A stretch of 64,000 bases of DNA from Flavobacteriaceae bacterium GF1 (GTDB taxonomy: Bacteria; Bacteroidota; Bacteroidia; Flavobacteriales; Flavobacteriaceae). A program made the translations under genes and the position numbers. The stretch covers positions 266,507-330,506 of the forward strand of contig WNKP01000006.1 in assembly GCA_009797885.1 (NCBI GenBank). The letters are read 5' to 3'. Below, one piece after another: positions 51,458-61,718 of this stretch. The notes beneath the pieces were generated by a model, which saw only the letters and a program-made list of their open reading frames with translations, was not told where the DNA came from and did no database searches. Every line of letters starts with the position of its first letter. Positions within the stretch are counted from its first letter, which is position 1.

Positions 51458-54400
51458 CAATTATCACGGTCTGGGTTCGCTAAGAAAAATCCATTTGAGA
51501 GTTCTCCGGAAGAATCTGTGAAAAAAGCAGGAATGGGGTTTTGATTGGGAATATTTGCATGTCCTGCGTTCAATGCATCAATTGCAAAGTTTTTGCAGTT
51601 TTCACCTGTAAAATGATAATCATATGTACCTACGTGACTATTTGCATATTCTAATGCTAGTTCTTTGTTGGGGACATATACAAGATGGAAGGACAAATCA
51701 CCCCTTTCTTTCCCACCTGCATTGAATTCCCAAAAATCTTCATCAGTTAAATTTCTTTGCCTTATAATACTTTTTTCGTTTCCATAAAGATATCTACTAA
51801 CTGCACCATGTCTTGTACCTCCTTTATCATTAAAAGGATGCGAGGCTTCCCAAAAATCAAGTGTTTTAGGATCAGCCAAAAAAGAATGCGTGGACCCTCC
51901 AGCTTCAGCTACATATAATAAATAACCCCCTTTACCCGCATCTCCTTGAAATGCGCTGACCGTAACACCATATCCATCACTTCTAGCCCATCCATTTTCA
52001 GTCATTGTCCATTCGTATCCTGCTGCTCCTGTTGTTGTTGTTCCAATTGCCGCATTAAGATCACAATCACTTCCATCTTCATTAAAACATCCACCGTCAG
52101 GATCTATGCCATTTATGGGATTATTTCCCATTCCTAGATAAGGCGAGGAATATTGTTTATAGGGATCAGGGCTTAACCACCGCCCAATACGACTGTCCCA
52201 AATCCTCAATTCAAAAGCTTCTTTGCCTGTATTTGGGTCCTTTTCCTGTCCTTGATAGGCGTAACGGTATTCATTGGCGTTTAAACTATTGTCTGGACCA
52301 GGCATGGGCATGCCATAGGGATAATAGTCCGCATAACTTTCCGTAGTTCCATTAAAGATTACCCGTACATTCCCCAAATGATCCGTTAACTCATACATAT
52401 AGGAGCTATTACTTCCACTTCTAAAGTTGATACCCAATCTACTGTTTCCATAAATGGGCTGTTCCTTTAACGCAACACTGCCTGTTCCCATTTTTTGGTA
52501 AATGGCCATAACCGTACCGGACAAATCCCTAACATAATAGGTAGTACTGGACATACTACCTCCCGCATATACTTCTTTCCTTACCCTATGGTTACGGTCA
52601 TTGTAATACAGCTTTAACAGTGTTTGCCCGTCCTTTTTAATCTCTGTAACCAAACCATTGACGTTATAGCTATATGCCACATTCTCTGCGGTATTTAAAG
52701 TCAATTGACCAATGCCATTGTAGTGGTAATTGCCCGCACTTTGGTCTCCAATATCGTCCGCACCGCTCACATTGCCAGCAGCATCGTCTACATGGCCCAA
52801 ACGATTGGGCCCATTTTGTGCAGTACCTGGATAGCTATAGGTAAGGTTGTCCATGGCCGTACCCGCATTGTCCGTGCCCTTATTCCGTTGCAAAGTTAAG
52901 ATATTACCATTGGCATCATAAGTAACGTTCTCCACATCATAGGCATCGTTGGGATTATTAACGCCATCATTAATCACTATACGCGCTGTGTAGACGCTCC
53001 CATACTTCGCATGGAAACCTGGCAACAATCGTATGCGCTGCGATGCCAGTTGGGTTTGGGTAACGCCACTATTGTATATGTTGGTATCGTCCACCGTTGG
53101 AGTTGCCGTGGTTCCGCTGGTACCAAAACCTGCGTAATCAGCGTCTGTTAACCAATTGTTCCGATTGTAACTATAGCTATATAATTTTTCCAAATCGGGC
53201 TGTACGGTCCGATCGTTGTTCCAACGAATCCCTTTTATGTTTCCATTAAGCTGATCCGTGCCGTAGTTTGGTGACAAGACGTTGGTCCCCGAAGTTCTTT
53301 GATAATCGTCCACATTATAATCCAACTGCATCCCAAACAGGTCATTACCATCCCCACCAGGGTCTTTCCCAGCTTCCAAAGAAGGGTGGTTGATGGCCTT
53401 TAACTGGCCCGCCAAATTGTATACAAAGTCAATGCCCTGCAGGCCATTGGCTATCTCTGTACGCTTTAACTCCCCGGAGTCATAATATTCGTAGTCCGCG
53501 TGTGTCACATAATTAGTGCCATTGGTGGAAGTTTCCACCTTGGTCAATTGGTCACGTTCATTATAGGTGTAGCGATGGTAAAATTGTTCATTGGCCACCC
53601 CTTTTTGGTAAATAACTTGACGCACATTGCCAGAAAATGGATCGTATTCGTAATCCAAGGTTTTTGCCGGGATGTCATCGTTATTGATAACCAACCAATC
53701 TACCCTGCCATAGCTATCATAGCTGTAGTAGGTCTGGGATTCGTCATTTCTGGTGGAAGAAACATTACCGGACAAGAATTTGGGATTATGATAATCACTG
53801 GGTAAGGTGCTCAAAAAATTAAGTTGGTGCTGTTCTAGATAATCGTACTGGGTATATACTCGTTCTCGTTGAAACTCCAAATTCTGATTGGTGTCCGGAT
53901 CTAGGTTTTCAAATACCAAATTGTTAGGATTCCCTGGTTGTGGTATAAACCCAGCAACCCCACTTTGTATAGGACGGCCCAAATCGTCATAGTGGGTATA
54001 GGAATACTCTTCGGTATAAGTACTCTCATATTTCTGTTTGCTGTTTTGGGAATACCTAATCTGTCCATCTTTCCTATATTTAAACCATGCATCCCCTTCG
54101 TCCGGGCTCTTGGTATGCACCAACTGTCCCAACGAATTGTATTCATAGGTGGTAAAGGGTTTGGCACTTTTGGTAGCCCCTTTGGGCTGGTATGATTTTA
54201 CAAGCCGATCGGCTTCATCATATTCGTTAAGGGAATAATCATAGTAATTTACCTTGTACCTCACAAAAATGGTATTGGGGGTATAGTTTTCCAAATCCTT
54301 GACAGCCACACGAAAAAAACCTTTTGCCAAATTCCCCATAGGGATATAAGTCCGATGATCTGCGATTAAGTTGTACACCGTAACTGCTGAATCATTGCTG

Positions 54401-55218
54401 GTGGAAATTCCTGTGATTCCCTCTGGAATGTGAATATCCACATAGCCTTGTTCCCCTATAAAAAGATTCATTTGCGCAGAAGTAGTTCCATCCTCACCTG
54501 ACCTGGCCGCAGCAAGGACTTTTCCATCTGTATCCGTAAATACTACATTTTCGTTGCCATTGGCATCCCTGGTGACCGTTTTGTAGGTTTCAATGTTTCC
54601 ATATGATACATCCCCAAAGGCTACATTTAGGGTGAGTTCATTTGTTGCTGGCATGGTGAACGTATAAGGCTTTGGCCATTTAGCATTAACTTTGTTGCCG
54701 CCAATAACGGTCATGGGTTGATCTTTAATATCACTGTACAGGGTCCTACTAAACGGATAACCGGTTATGTCTTGATAAATATTCTCTGTATTTAGTGTAC
54801 TATAAAACCGTCCCAAATTACTGCTGGTGCCCACAATTCTAGGATTGAATTCATTTGCTGGCGCATCAAAGTCAAGGATGTTATAGGTAGTGTTATCACT
54901 GTTCAAAACAAAATCTGCTTTGTACCCCGTCAAAGAGGTGGCACCAAGAATAGGTGCGCTGAACGAGGTAAGAGCCGGTCTGCCCTCATAATCGTATAAG
55001 GTCTGTTGTGCCCAAATTTTATTGGTGGCAAAATCCTTGGATTGGGTCTGTATCAACCGTCCCAGTTGATCAAAATAACTTACTGAATTTACATACTCTG
55101 TGCTGCCGTTTAGCCTAAAAGACTTGGTAGCCACATAATTTCCTGAGCCATATTCTTGACCAGTAACAAATTGACCAAGAATAAATATTACTGTTAGGAC
55201 GAAGAAAAACTTTTTCAT
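51457..55218 (-). CDS. RHS repeat-associated core protein with variable C-terminal tip
   Basis: A 1253-residue exported protein. After a signal peptide (FFFVLTVIFILGQFVTGQ) comes a DUF6443-type N domain with repeated YD motifs (SYFDQLGRLIQTQSKD, YEYNSLGQLVHTKSPDEGD, YSYDSYGRVDWL). The RHS core (about 980-1040) ends in RIGRWLSPDPY and GNNPINGIDPDGG, after which about 213 residues form the variable tip. The tip ends with a NCKNFAIDALN motif (Cys near 1207). RHS proteins form a closed shell around the tip. The tip class is not assigned; see findings. Confidence 0.85.
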   Translation of the reverse strand: MKKFFFVLTVIFILGQFVTGQEYGSGNYVATKSFRLNGSTEYVNSVSYFDQLGRLIQTQSKDFATNKIWAQQTLYDYEGRPALTSFSAPILGATSLTGYKADFVLNSDNTTYNILDFDAPANEFNPRIVGTSSNLGRFYSTLNTENIYQDITGYPFSRTLYSDIKDQPMTVIGGNKVNAKWPKPYTFTMPATNELTLNVAFGDVSYGNIETYKTVTRDANGNENVVFTDTDGKVLAAARSGEDGTTSAQMNLFIGEQGYVDIHIPEGITGISTSNDSAVTVYNLIADHRTYIPMGNLAKGFFRVAVKDLENYTPNTIFVRYKVNYYDYSLNEYDEADRLVKSYQPKGATKSAKPFTTYEYNSLGQLVHTKSPDEGDAWFKYRKDGQIRYSQNSKQKYESTYTEEYSYTHYDDLGRPIQSGVAGFIPQPGNPNNLVFENLDPDTNQNLEFQRERVYTQYDYLEQHQLNFLSTLPSDYHNPKFLSGNVSSTRNDESQTYYSYDSYGRVDWLVINNDDIPAKTLDYEYDPFSGNVRQVIYQKGVANEQFYHRYTYNERDQLTKVETSTNGTNYVTHADYEYYDSGELKRTEIANGLQGIDFVYNLAGQLKAINHPSLEAGKDPGGDGNDLFGMQLDYNVDDYQRTSGTNVLSPNYGTDQLNGNIKGIRWNNDRTVQPDLEKLYSYSYNRNNWLTDADYAGFGTSGTTATPTVDDTNIYNSGVTQTQLASQRIRLLPGFHAKYGSVYTARIVINDGVNNPNDAYDVENVTYDANGNILTLQRNKGTDNAGTAMDNLTYSYPGTAQNGPNRLGHVDDAAGNVSGADDIGDQSAGNYHYNGIGQLTLNTAENVAYSYNVNGLVTEIKKDGQTLLKLYYNDRNHRVRKEVYAGGSMSSTTYYVRDLSGTVMAIYQKMGTGSVALKEQPIYGNSRLGINFRSGSNSSYMYELTDHLGNVRVIFNGTTESYADYYPYGMPMPGPDNSLNANEYRYAYQGQEKDPNTGKEAFELRIWDSRIGRWLSPDPYKQYSSPYLGMGNNPINGIDPDGGCFNEDGSDCDLNAAIGTTTTGAAGYEWTMTENGWARSDGYGVTVSAFQGDAGKGGYLLYVAEAGGSTHSFLADPKTLDFWEASHPFNDKGGTRHGAVSRYLYGNEKSIIRQRNLTDEDFWEFNAGGKERGDLSFHLVYVPNKELALEYANSHVGTYDYHFTGENCKNFAIDALNAGHANIPNQNPIPAFFTDSSGELSNGFFLANPDRDN

Positions 55219-55229
55219 TTTGGAATCTT

Positions 55230-58200
55230 TTATTGGTTTTGGTAGCCGTATTTGTACCGTTGTGAATTAATATAGCCGCCGTTGGCAATAGGGGTAGTAC
55301 CTGCTTCTACTTCAATGCCAACACTGGTCAATCTGCCCATTGTGTCATAACTATAATGGGTGCCCATATTATTTGGCCCTAGAAGGAAGCTCAACCTACC
55401 ATCCTCATCATACACATAACTATTCATACTGGCCCAAACAGGGTGCATTCTAAAATCATCAAAATAGACCGTGCCACTTGCCGACGTAACATAAACTGGT
55501 TGCTGGCCGTTCAAATCAAAATAATGGTTCATTTGTGTCCAATGTCCAGCAATGATTTCTTCACCATTAAAACTCTCATTTCCGTTACCCACATTGACCC
55601 TTGCATTGGATTTATTGGTATTGTTTACCCAAACCGAGACTTTATATTTTCCCGGACGAGCGGTGTGATCGGTAAATACCCTAAAGCCTTGAAGTCCGGC
55701 TGTGGCCTTTACCGAATAACTGCCGGTATGTGCTTTTTCCGTAGATTGTCCGCTAGATCGTATCTCCCCATCAAAATATCCTACATTTCTATAGTGGATG
55801 TATTCCGCACCACTATAGTAGGCCTCTGTATAGGACGCAGTTGATGTAGAAAATACCCATGAATCCCTATTGCCCATTTTGGTGGAGGCTTTGTTGTCAT
55901 TGATATCGGCCACTTCCAGTGGATGCGAGTTCCGATCATATAATGCTGTTGTGGAGATTTTCTTCCAATCGGTTGTTGATTGGGATGCCCCTATGGACCA
56001 ATTAAAACCGTCGTCATTCGTTAAATTATAATTCAAGAACTGCCCATTGGCATCCAAATCACCTTCCCAAACATAATTTTCATGTTTGCGCCATATTCGC
56101 TCCTCAGGACTCAGATCATCATTCCAATACAAAATAGCCCCACTATAATTTCTATAATTCCATCTATCATTCCATGTGGTAATATTGGCATCAATAGGCA
56201 CCCAAGTCCCACTATTGTCCAAGAGGGTGTAATTCATAGCTTCTTGCACCAACATATGGTGATTGTTTTCATTAACCACTTTACTGCCCATATCCGGGTA
56301 CTTATCATATGCCGGTACTTTGGTCACCCTAACTCTTGTGCCATCTGCCCTTGTGGTTTCCGTAGTCCTAAACGCTCCGGTCTCTGGATCGGCATCAAAA
56401 TACTCTTCCATGGAGGTAAAACCTCCAGAAACTGTTTCCACAGATTTTAACACACTGGAATATTCTTCCTTGGAAGAGACGGAGATCAATCGTTTCTTAA
56501 GTACGGGATTGTCATCATTCGAATTTGTAGTAAACACCGACTTCATGGTCTGGAACGATTCCCTTACGGCACCCCTACCATCAATATTTTTGGCAGCTTC
56601 CCCACTTAGGTAATTGTTTGTGGTTTTGGAAACCAAATGGCCAAACCGATTATAGTTGGAAATTGATTTAAACTGCCCAATCAAAGAGGTATTCACCTTT
56701 AAATCCACTTCTTTAGCATAGGCCTTCACATCTGCATTGGGAATCCATATCCCGCCATAACCAGGGTCAAACACCTCTGATTTGAATATAGAGGTATTGT
56801 CCACATCGAACATTTCAATATTTGGATCAAAAATGTCAAAAATGGGTTGTAGCACGTAAAATTCATAGGCGGTCTTGCCCATGGAACTGCCATCATCGGC
56901 AAAAGGCTCCATGGTCACATGTTCGTACATGACCCCGGGACTTGGCAACTCTGGCTGGTAGGGTACAAACTTTAAACTGCGCTCTGGTGCAAAAGAGGTA
57001 ATACCGGAAGAAACATAATCTGGATGATCGGGGTCTTCATTTGTGCCCGGTTTGTTGTAATGATAAGCTGTTTTATATTTATCAGCAAACTCGTTCTCTA
57101 AAGTAATACTCTTTACACGCAATCCTCCGCCGGTAAGATCACGGTCTACTTTATTTGCCAAGAGTTTATAAGTCATGGTGTGACGATTAGCACCATCCCC
57201 AACACTATTTATATATTTTCCTCTAGGTAATGACACATAAATATTACTTCCTACACCGTTCTTTTTTGCAAAATATTTTAACGGGCTTGTACCGTTCCAC
57301 GCATAATCAATTACCGCCTCTAAGTCGCATCTTGTGGATGAGCCTGGACTCGGGCAAACTTGTGGGTTGTTAAAAGGGTCTCTATATACTTTTAGGACCA
57401 AAGTGTTATCGGAAGTTATTTCATCAACTACGATTGCATAAGGGTATTGGCCGGGCATATCAACACCACCAAGAAAATCTTCTGAAAATAATCCCGGGTC
57501 ATAAGTTCTAACCAACCATAAATCAAAGTAAACTCTTTCCCCAACTGAAAAATAATTTTTAAAATCCACTTCAATGTCATCTCGAAGGCCGTTCATATTT
57601 TTGATATGGAAATACATGTAGCTTCCAGGCACGCTATTGTTATCAGTTGTTACAGCAATTTGTAGGTTATCCTGCCAAAACTTTCGGGAGAAGGCCTCTA
57701 TATAGTAATCGTCTTCTTCATATTCCATAGTAATGGTTCCCCCCGTGGGTGTCTTTATTTGGGTAAGGCTCCAGTTGTCCGGACCATATTTCACATGATC
57801 CGTGGAATTGTTAAGTGCTGCTACATATTTCTCATCTATAAAGCCCCAAGGGTCTTTGGCATAGTCTACGGTCAATTGGGACGTTTGTGTCTTTTCCGAA
57901 TTGGGCACATTGGGATAGCCCATTTCATTTTTGTACGCAAACTCAAATGGTGGTATGTAGGCGGCTTTATTTTTTCCTTGGAATTGGACGCTCTTTAAGG
58001 TCAATCTCCCTGCAGTAGGATTGGCAGTACATGCAATAGAACTGGGAGTTCCCGGTGCCAATGAATAATCCTGGTCAAACTGGATGACCTTTATGGCTTT
58101 ATTGTAATCAAAAGAGGAGAAATCCAAGACATCATATACGTTGTATTCCCTAAAAACAGAATAGGAAGATGTGCCATATTCGGACCAAAAACCACCTCCC

Positions 58201-60527
58201 AAATCATACCCCGGATTGCTTGAAGTGGATTTTGAATAGCCAGGAAGACAGTTGTATTCATCCAAATCCGCAGTGGCGGTTCCAGTCTTACCAACATTTC
58301 CATCACTGTCATTCACTAGGAGAATATGATCCAATTTTAACTGGAAAGAGCGCTTATAAAAGTTCCGATCTCCAACATAAGTCTGTCCTTGACCCACCGC
58401 ATTTTGAACGTTGGATGGTCCATTAAACTCATATTCATATCTGGTAGTACTGCTCGTTAGCGTCCCATTGTTGTCACCATAGGCACCTGTAGCATCATAG
58501 CGTACATCCTTAACAAAATAAGCGGTCTGTGTTTTTGTGACAATTTTGTCCAGATAATACAATTGCTTACGGCCCAATTGGTAGTTTCCAAAATCCTTTT
58601 CCTCGATGTCCCCAACTAAATTGGTGTCATAGTTTTTTCCCTGATACGGAGACCGCCAGACGAACCCATCTGACCACTGCCCATGGTCCAAACGCACCCA
58701 GTATCCATAATCATCTTTATCCGGTATGTTGTTGTTGTTGAAATCCACAAAGTCCGGACCGGTAACCGCAGTTAGCAACCAATGGGTGGCAAAAGGGGTA
58801 TACTGCCTTTTCTCATTCACATGGTTTTCATTGTTATCCTTTAAAACGGTACGTTCTATACGTTCGTAATGGTATACCGGCAATGAGTAGTGATATGTTT
58901 TACCGTCAGGTGCCGTGATTTTATAGGCTCCAATTCCGTCTGCCGGCAAACTTCCATAATTTGATTGTTGAAATGTTTCGGGATACATGATCTGTGTGGT
59001 ACTACCGGTTGCCAATTGCTGGTTGGTAAATACCTCTACATAATTTCCAGATTTCTGTCTTTGGTTTATATTGTTTTCATATCCATTGTTCGGTTGCTGT
59101 AATGCCAACATGTCGTCAAAACTATTTGCCCCAGAGAAATAGGCCAATGACCTGGAAAGAATACCAAAATCTTCTGTAAACTGTCCATTGAAATAAAATT
59201 TGATATCCGAAGAGGAGTTTGAAGTGGAGGTCCCAAATGTTTTAGTGGTAGTGATTCCATTTCCGTGATGGTAGTACACCCTCATTTTTTTATTGCTATC
59301 ATCAGAATCGGAACCATAATACCCCATTCCCAACAAGATTGCGTTTTGAAGTACTTTTGGCTGTACAATCCCAGAAATTCCAGGGGCATTTACCTCATAG
59401 GAGTCATAACTGGCAAATGAAAAGTTCACCTTTTCCCTATTATTCTTATAATCTGCTACGAACTCGTCTTGAAACACAGGAATGGCTTCCTCATAGGCAT
59501 CCCCATAGACATAGCGGTTTTGTAAGTCTTTAAATCGATCGTTTTGTATGTCGTTGTTTGTAGAAGTAACATCAGCATCCCTGGCATATAAAATACCATA
59601 GCCATTTCTGGGGTACGCTTTGTCCAATTTATAGGTAATCTTTCGTTTCCCAAAACCAAAGTTTAAAACACCAAGATTAATGGGAACATAAAACCCTTTA
59701 CTACTAATATCGTAATCCCCGGCTGAATAATTTGATAAAGACAGGCTTGCCGATCCTGCTTGTCTCTTATCAAGGGATTGTCTGTTACTTAGGCCCGCAC
59801 CTATGGAAAAGGAATTGGAACCAAAACCATAGCCCAAACTGGCAAATGCGCCCGTATTGGTTGCTGCCCCAACGCCCACTCCAACATTAAGCCCAGATTG
59901 GTTCACATTACCGGATACGGATAGCGAACCTCCAAAATTAGACCCCTGTTTGCTGATACCGACTCCAACACCATAATTGCCATCCGTATCAATACTCGCA
60001 GAAACAAAGGCAAGACTGGCATAAACCGATCCGGTTAAGCTCTTATTTGAACCCCAAGACAAACCAACACCTACTTCAGCTGCTTCAGAAATGCCCACCC
60101 CAACATTGATGCTATAAAACTCTTGTGAATCACTATAATGGATGAAATCCAAGGAGTTAGCATTCTTCCAATCGTCCGGAGTTCCACTAATTCCCCTATT
60201 TACTGCCCCTGTATTTATATTCCATCCAAGGCCAATCCAACTGGACTCCATATCCAAAGGAACCCCGGCGTGATATGACAATGTTACCGGGAAACCATCC
60301 ATATCCAGTAAAGGCATTACATAACTTAGGTCCCCTGTTGAAAGATTGACCATATCCGTGGCATCAACAGGTTCAAAACCTGCCGCTTCCGGAGCATTTG
60401 GACCGTTATTTGAAGCAAATAACATGTTGGTTGGCATTAGACTGGGCAAGAATGTCAATGTTAAAAACACTGCCATCATCCTATGTGAAAACTTGGTCCG
60501 TCTCATTTTGTTTGCTGTATTTTTCAT
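55230..60527 (-). CDS. SpvB-like/YD giant secreted protein, shell partner of RHS
   Basis: A 1765-residue exported protein. The signal region is HRMMAVFLTLTFLPSLMPTN. Residues 60-115 carry the flavobacterial SpvB-like motif (GDLSYVMPLLDMDGFPVTLS, then GLGWNINTGAVNRG), then a Gly/Ser-rich stretch (about 145-270), a large beta region, a jelly-roll/carbohydrate-binding-like module (about 1590-1700) and final YD repeats (YVYDEDGRLSFLLGP). It ends at QRYKYGYQNQ. It is immediately upstream (11 bases) of RHS and is expected to form the B part of a YD shell, as in the Tc/ABC toxins; that similarity is inferred. Confidence 0.75.
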   Translation of the reverse strand: MKNTANKMRRTKFSHRMMAVFLTLTFLPSLMPTNMLFASNNGPNAPEAAGFEPVDATDMVNLSTGDLSYVMPLLDMDGFPVTLSYHAGVPLDMESSWIGLGWNINTGAVNRGISGTPDDWKNANSLDFIHYSDSQEFYSINVGVGISEAAEVGVGLSWGSNKSLTGSVYASLAFVSASIDTDGNYGVGVGISKQGSNFGGSLSVSGNVNQSGLNVGVGVGAATNTGAFASLGYGFGSNSFSIGAGLSNRQSLDKRQAGSASLSLSNYSAGDYDISSKGFYVPINLGVLNFGFGKRKITYKLDKAYPRNGYGILYARDADVTSTNNDIQNDRFKDLQNRYVYGDAYEEAIPVFQDEFVADYKNNREKVNFSFASYDSYEVNAPGISGIVQPKVLQNAILLGMGYYGSDSDDSNKKMRVYYHHGNGITTTKTFGTSTSNSSSDIKFYFNGQFTEDFGILSRSLAYFSGANSFDDMLALQQPNNGYENNINQRQKSGNYVEVFTNQQLATGSTTQIMYPETFQQSNYGSLPADGIGAYKITAPDGKTYHYSLPVYHYERIERTVLKDNNENHVNEKRQYTPFATHWLLTAVTGPDFVDFNNNNIPDKDDYGYWVRLDHGQWSDGFVWRSPYQGKNYDTNLVGDIEEKDFGNYQLGRKQLYYLDKIVTKTQTAYFVKDVRYDATGAYGDNNGTLTSSTTRYEYEFNGPSNVQNAVGQGQTYVGDRNFYKRSFQLKLDHILLVNDSDGNVGKTGTATADLDEYNCLPGYSKSTSSNPGYDLGGGFWSEYGTSSYSVFREYNVYDVLDFSSFDYNKAIKVIQFDQDYSLAPGTPSSIACTANPTAGRLTLKSVQFQGKNKAAYIPPFEFAYKNEMGYPNVPNSEKTQTSQLTVDYAKDPWGFIDEKYVAALNNSTDHVKYGPDNWSLTQIKTPTGGTITMEYEEDDYYIEAFSRKFWQDNLQIAVTTDNNSVPGSYMYFHIKNMNGLRDDIEVDFKNYFSVGERVYFDLWLVRTYDPGLFSEDFLGGVDMPGQYPYAIVVDEITSDNTLVLKVYRDPFNNPQVCPSPGSSTRCDLEAVIDYAWNGTSPLKYFAKKNGVGSNIYVSLPRGKYINSVGDGANRHTMTYKLLANKVDRDLTGGGLRVKSITLENEFADKYKTAYHYNKPGTNEDPDHPDYVSSGITSFAPERSLKFVPYQPELPSPGVMYEHVTMEPFADDGSSMGKTAYEFYVLQPIFDIFDPNIEMFDVDNTSIFKSEVFDPGYGGIWIPNADVKAYAKEVDLKVNTSLIGQFKSISNYNRFGHLVSKTTNNYLSGEAAKNIDGRGAVRESFQTMKSVFTTNSNDDNPVLKKRLISVSSKEEYSSVLKSVETVSGGFTSMEEYFDADPETGAFRTTETTRADGTRVRVTKVPAYDKYPDMGSKVVNENNHHMLVQEAMNYTLLDNSGTWVPIDANITTWNDRWNYRNYSGAILYWNDDLSPEERIWRKHENYVWEGDLDANGQFLNYNLTNDDGFNWSIGASQSTTDWKKISTTALYDRNSHPLEVADINDNKASTKMGNRDSWVFSTSTASYTEAYYSGAEYIHYRNVGYFDGEIRSSGQSTEKAHTGSYSVKATAGLQGFRVFTDHTARPGKYKVSVWVNNTNKSNARVNVGNGNESFNGEEIIAGHWTQMNHYFDLNGQQPVYVTSASGTVYFDDFRMHPVWASMNSYVYDEDGRLSFLLGPNNMGTHYSYDTMGRLTSVGIEVEAGTTPIANGGYINSQRYKYGYQNQ

Positions 60528-60528
60528 G

Positions 60529-61152
60529 TTAAAGTGTTCTATTAAAATTTAATCTTGGTTCTTCAGAAAGGGCTTTGGTCTTTATTTTGAATGCTACTTC
60601 TCCAGTAGCAAAACCTAAATCCTTTATGGTGAAAAAGAAATATTCTTCTTTCAAAAAGCTATTGTCTTTTGGGTATACCAAAAGCATGTCCGTACTATTG
60701 CTCATCCCATACATCCGGGGATATACATAGTCCAACATTTCAATAGTGTCCCGACTTTTACCAATTAGGGTTAAATTCTCCTTCATGCCAAAAGCCAATT
60801 TGTTGACCATGGCCCTAAAAGCACTTCTATTGCCAACTTTACCATTTAATATTTCCTTATTGTTGGCAGTGATGCCCAAATTGAAATAGAGGTAGTCCTT
60901 ATATTTATTTCTTAGACTGTCTATGGTCCGTTCCGAAAAATCATTTGGCAACATTTGTTTGACCATTACATCCGTTGGACGATAGGTCAAGCTATAGGTT
61001 ATCTGACCTACTTTCTTTTCATGGAAATACCCATTTTCAGGAGTTTTTACATAAGCCCATAATTCCTTTTCGGAATCGAAACGTTTTTGGGAACAAGACA
61101 TCACAAGTATCGAAAGCAGGAGAATGGGATATTTGAGTTGAAGCCTTTCCAT
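60529..61152 (-). CDS. Lipoprotein of the YD/RHS operon
   Basis: A 207-residue lipoprotein: LLLSILVMSC gives the lipobox. A mixed alpha/beta domain follows (VGQITYSLTYRPTDVMVKQM, DMLLVYPKDNSFLKEEYF). I do not recognise the family. It starts at the OmpH-like stop with one base overlap (TAATG) and ends one base before the giant YD gene, so it is co-translated with them. Confidence 0.65.
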   Translation of the reverse strand: MERLQLKYPILLLSILVMSCSQKRFDSEKELWAYVKTPENGYFHEKKVGQITYSLTYRPTDVMVKQMLPNDFSERTIDSLRNKYKDYLYFNLGITANNKEILNGKVGNRSAFRAMVNKLAFGMKENLTLIGKSRDTIEMLDYVYPRMYGMSNSTDMLLVYPKDNSFLKEEYFFFTIKDLGFATGEVAFKIKTKALSEEPRLNFNRTL

Positions 61153-61718
61153 TATCTACCTTGGTATTGCGCATTAAGTCCATCCAGAATGGTTTCCGTT
61201 AAATCCGAGGCATCTTCAGCATACATGATATTTCCACTGCCTTTTGCCCCAAAAATGATACGAAAGCCGTTTTGTTTTCCGTAGTCCTTGACATAGTCAT
61301 TGATATCATTGATCACCGTCTGGGTCATTTTTTGATCTTCTTCCTGAATCTGTTTTTGAATGGCCTGCTGGTAATTACCGATTTGTTGTTGCTTGTTCTG
61401 TAGTAATTCCTGTTTTAACTCCAATTCCTTTTTGGTCATGGAACTTCGTTCCTTTTCATAGTTTTTCAGCTCGTCCTGCCAACTCACCATTAGGCTGTCT
61501 ACATTGGCTTTTAAGGTGCTGGCTTTTTTCTCAAAGGCCGTTCTTTCTACTTTGGTACGTTCATAGCCCTCTACCAATTGGTTGATGTCCACATACACCA
61601 GTTCGGACTTTGATTGCCCTAGGAAAAAGGTCAATATACTGGCCAATAAAGCCAGAACAGCTATGGGCAAGGCAAGCTTGTTCATAGGATGGATGGTTTG
61701 TTGCTTGTTATTTTTCAT
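61152..61718 (-). CDS. OmpH/Skp-type periplasmic chaperone
   Basis: A 188-residue protein with one N-terminal helix (LPIAVLALLASILTFFLG) and a SELVYVDINQLVEGYERTK beta strand, then a long coiled coil (about 60-150, KKELELKQELLQNKQQQIG) and ending IIFGAKGSGNIMYAEDASDL. It is the Skp fold with a helix anchor. In this operon it lies between tail-fibre-like genes and the YD genes and may help them cross the periplasm. ATG at 61718 used; ATG at 61685 possible. Confidence 0.82.
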   Translation of the reverse strand: MKNNKQQTIHPMNKLALPIAVLALLASILTFFLGQSKSELVYVDINQLVEGYERTKVERTAFEKKASTLKANVDSLMVSWQDELKNYEKERSSMTKKELELKQELLQNKQQQIGNYQQAIQKQIQEEDQKMTQTVINDINDYVKDYGKQNGFRIIFGAKGSGNIMYAEDASDLTETILDGLNAQYQGR

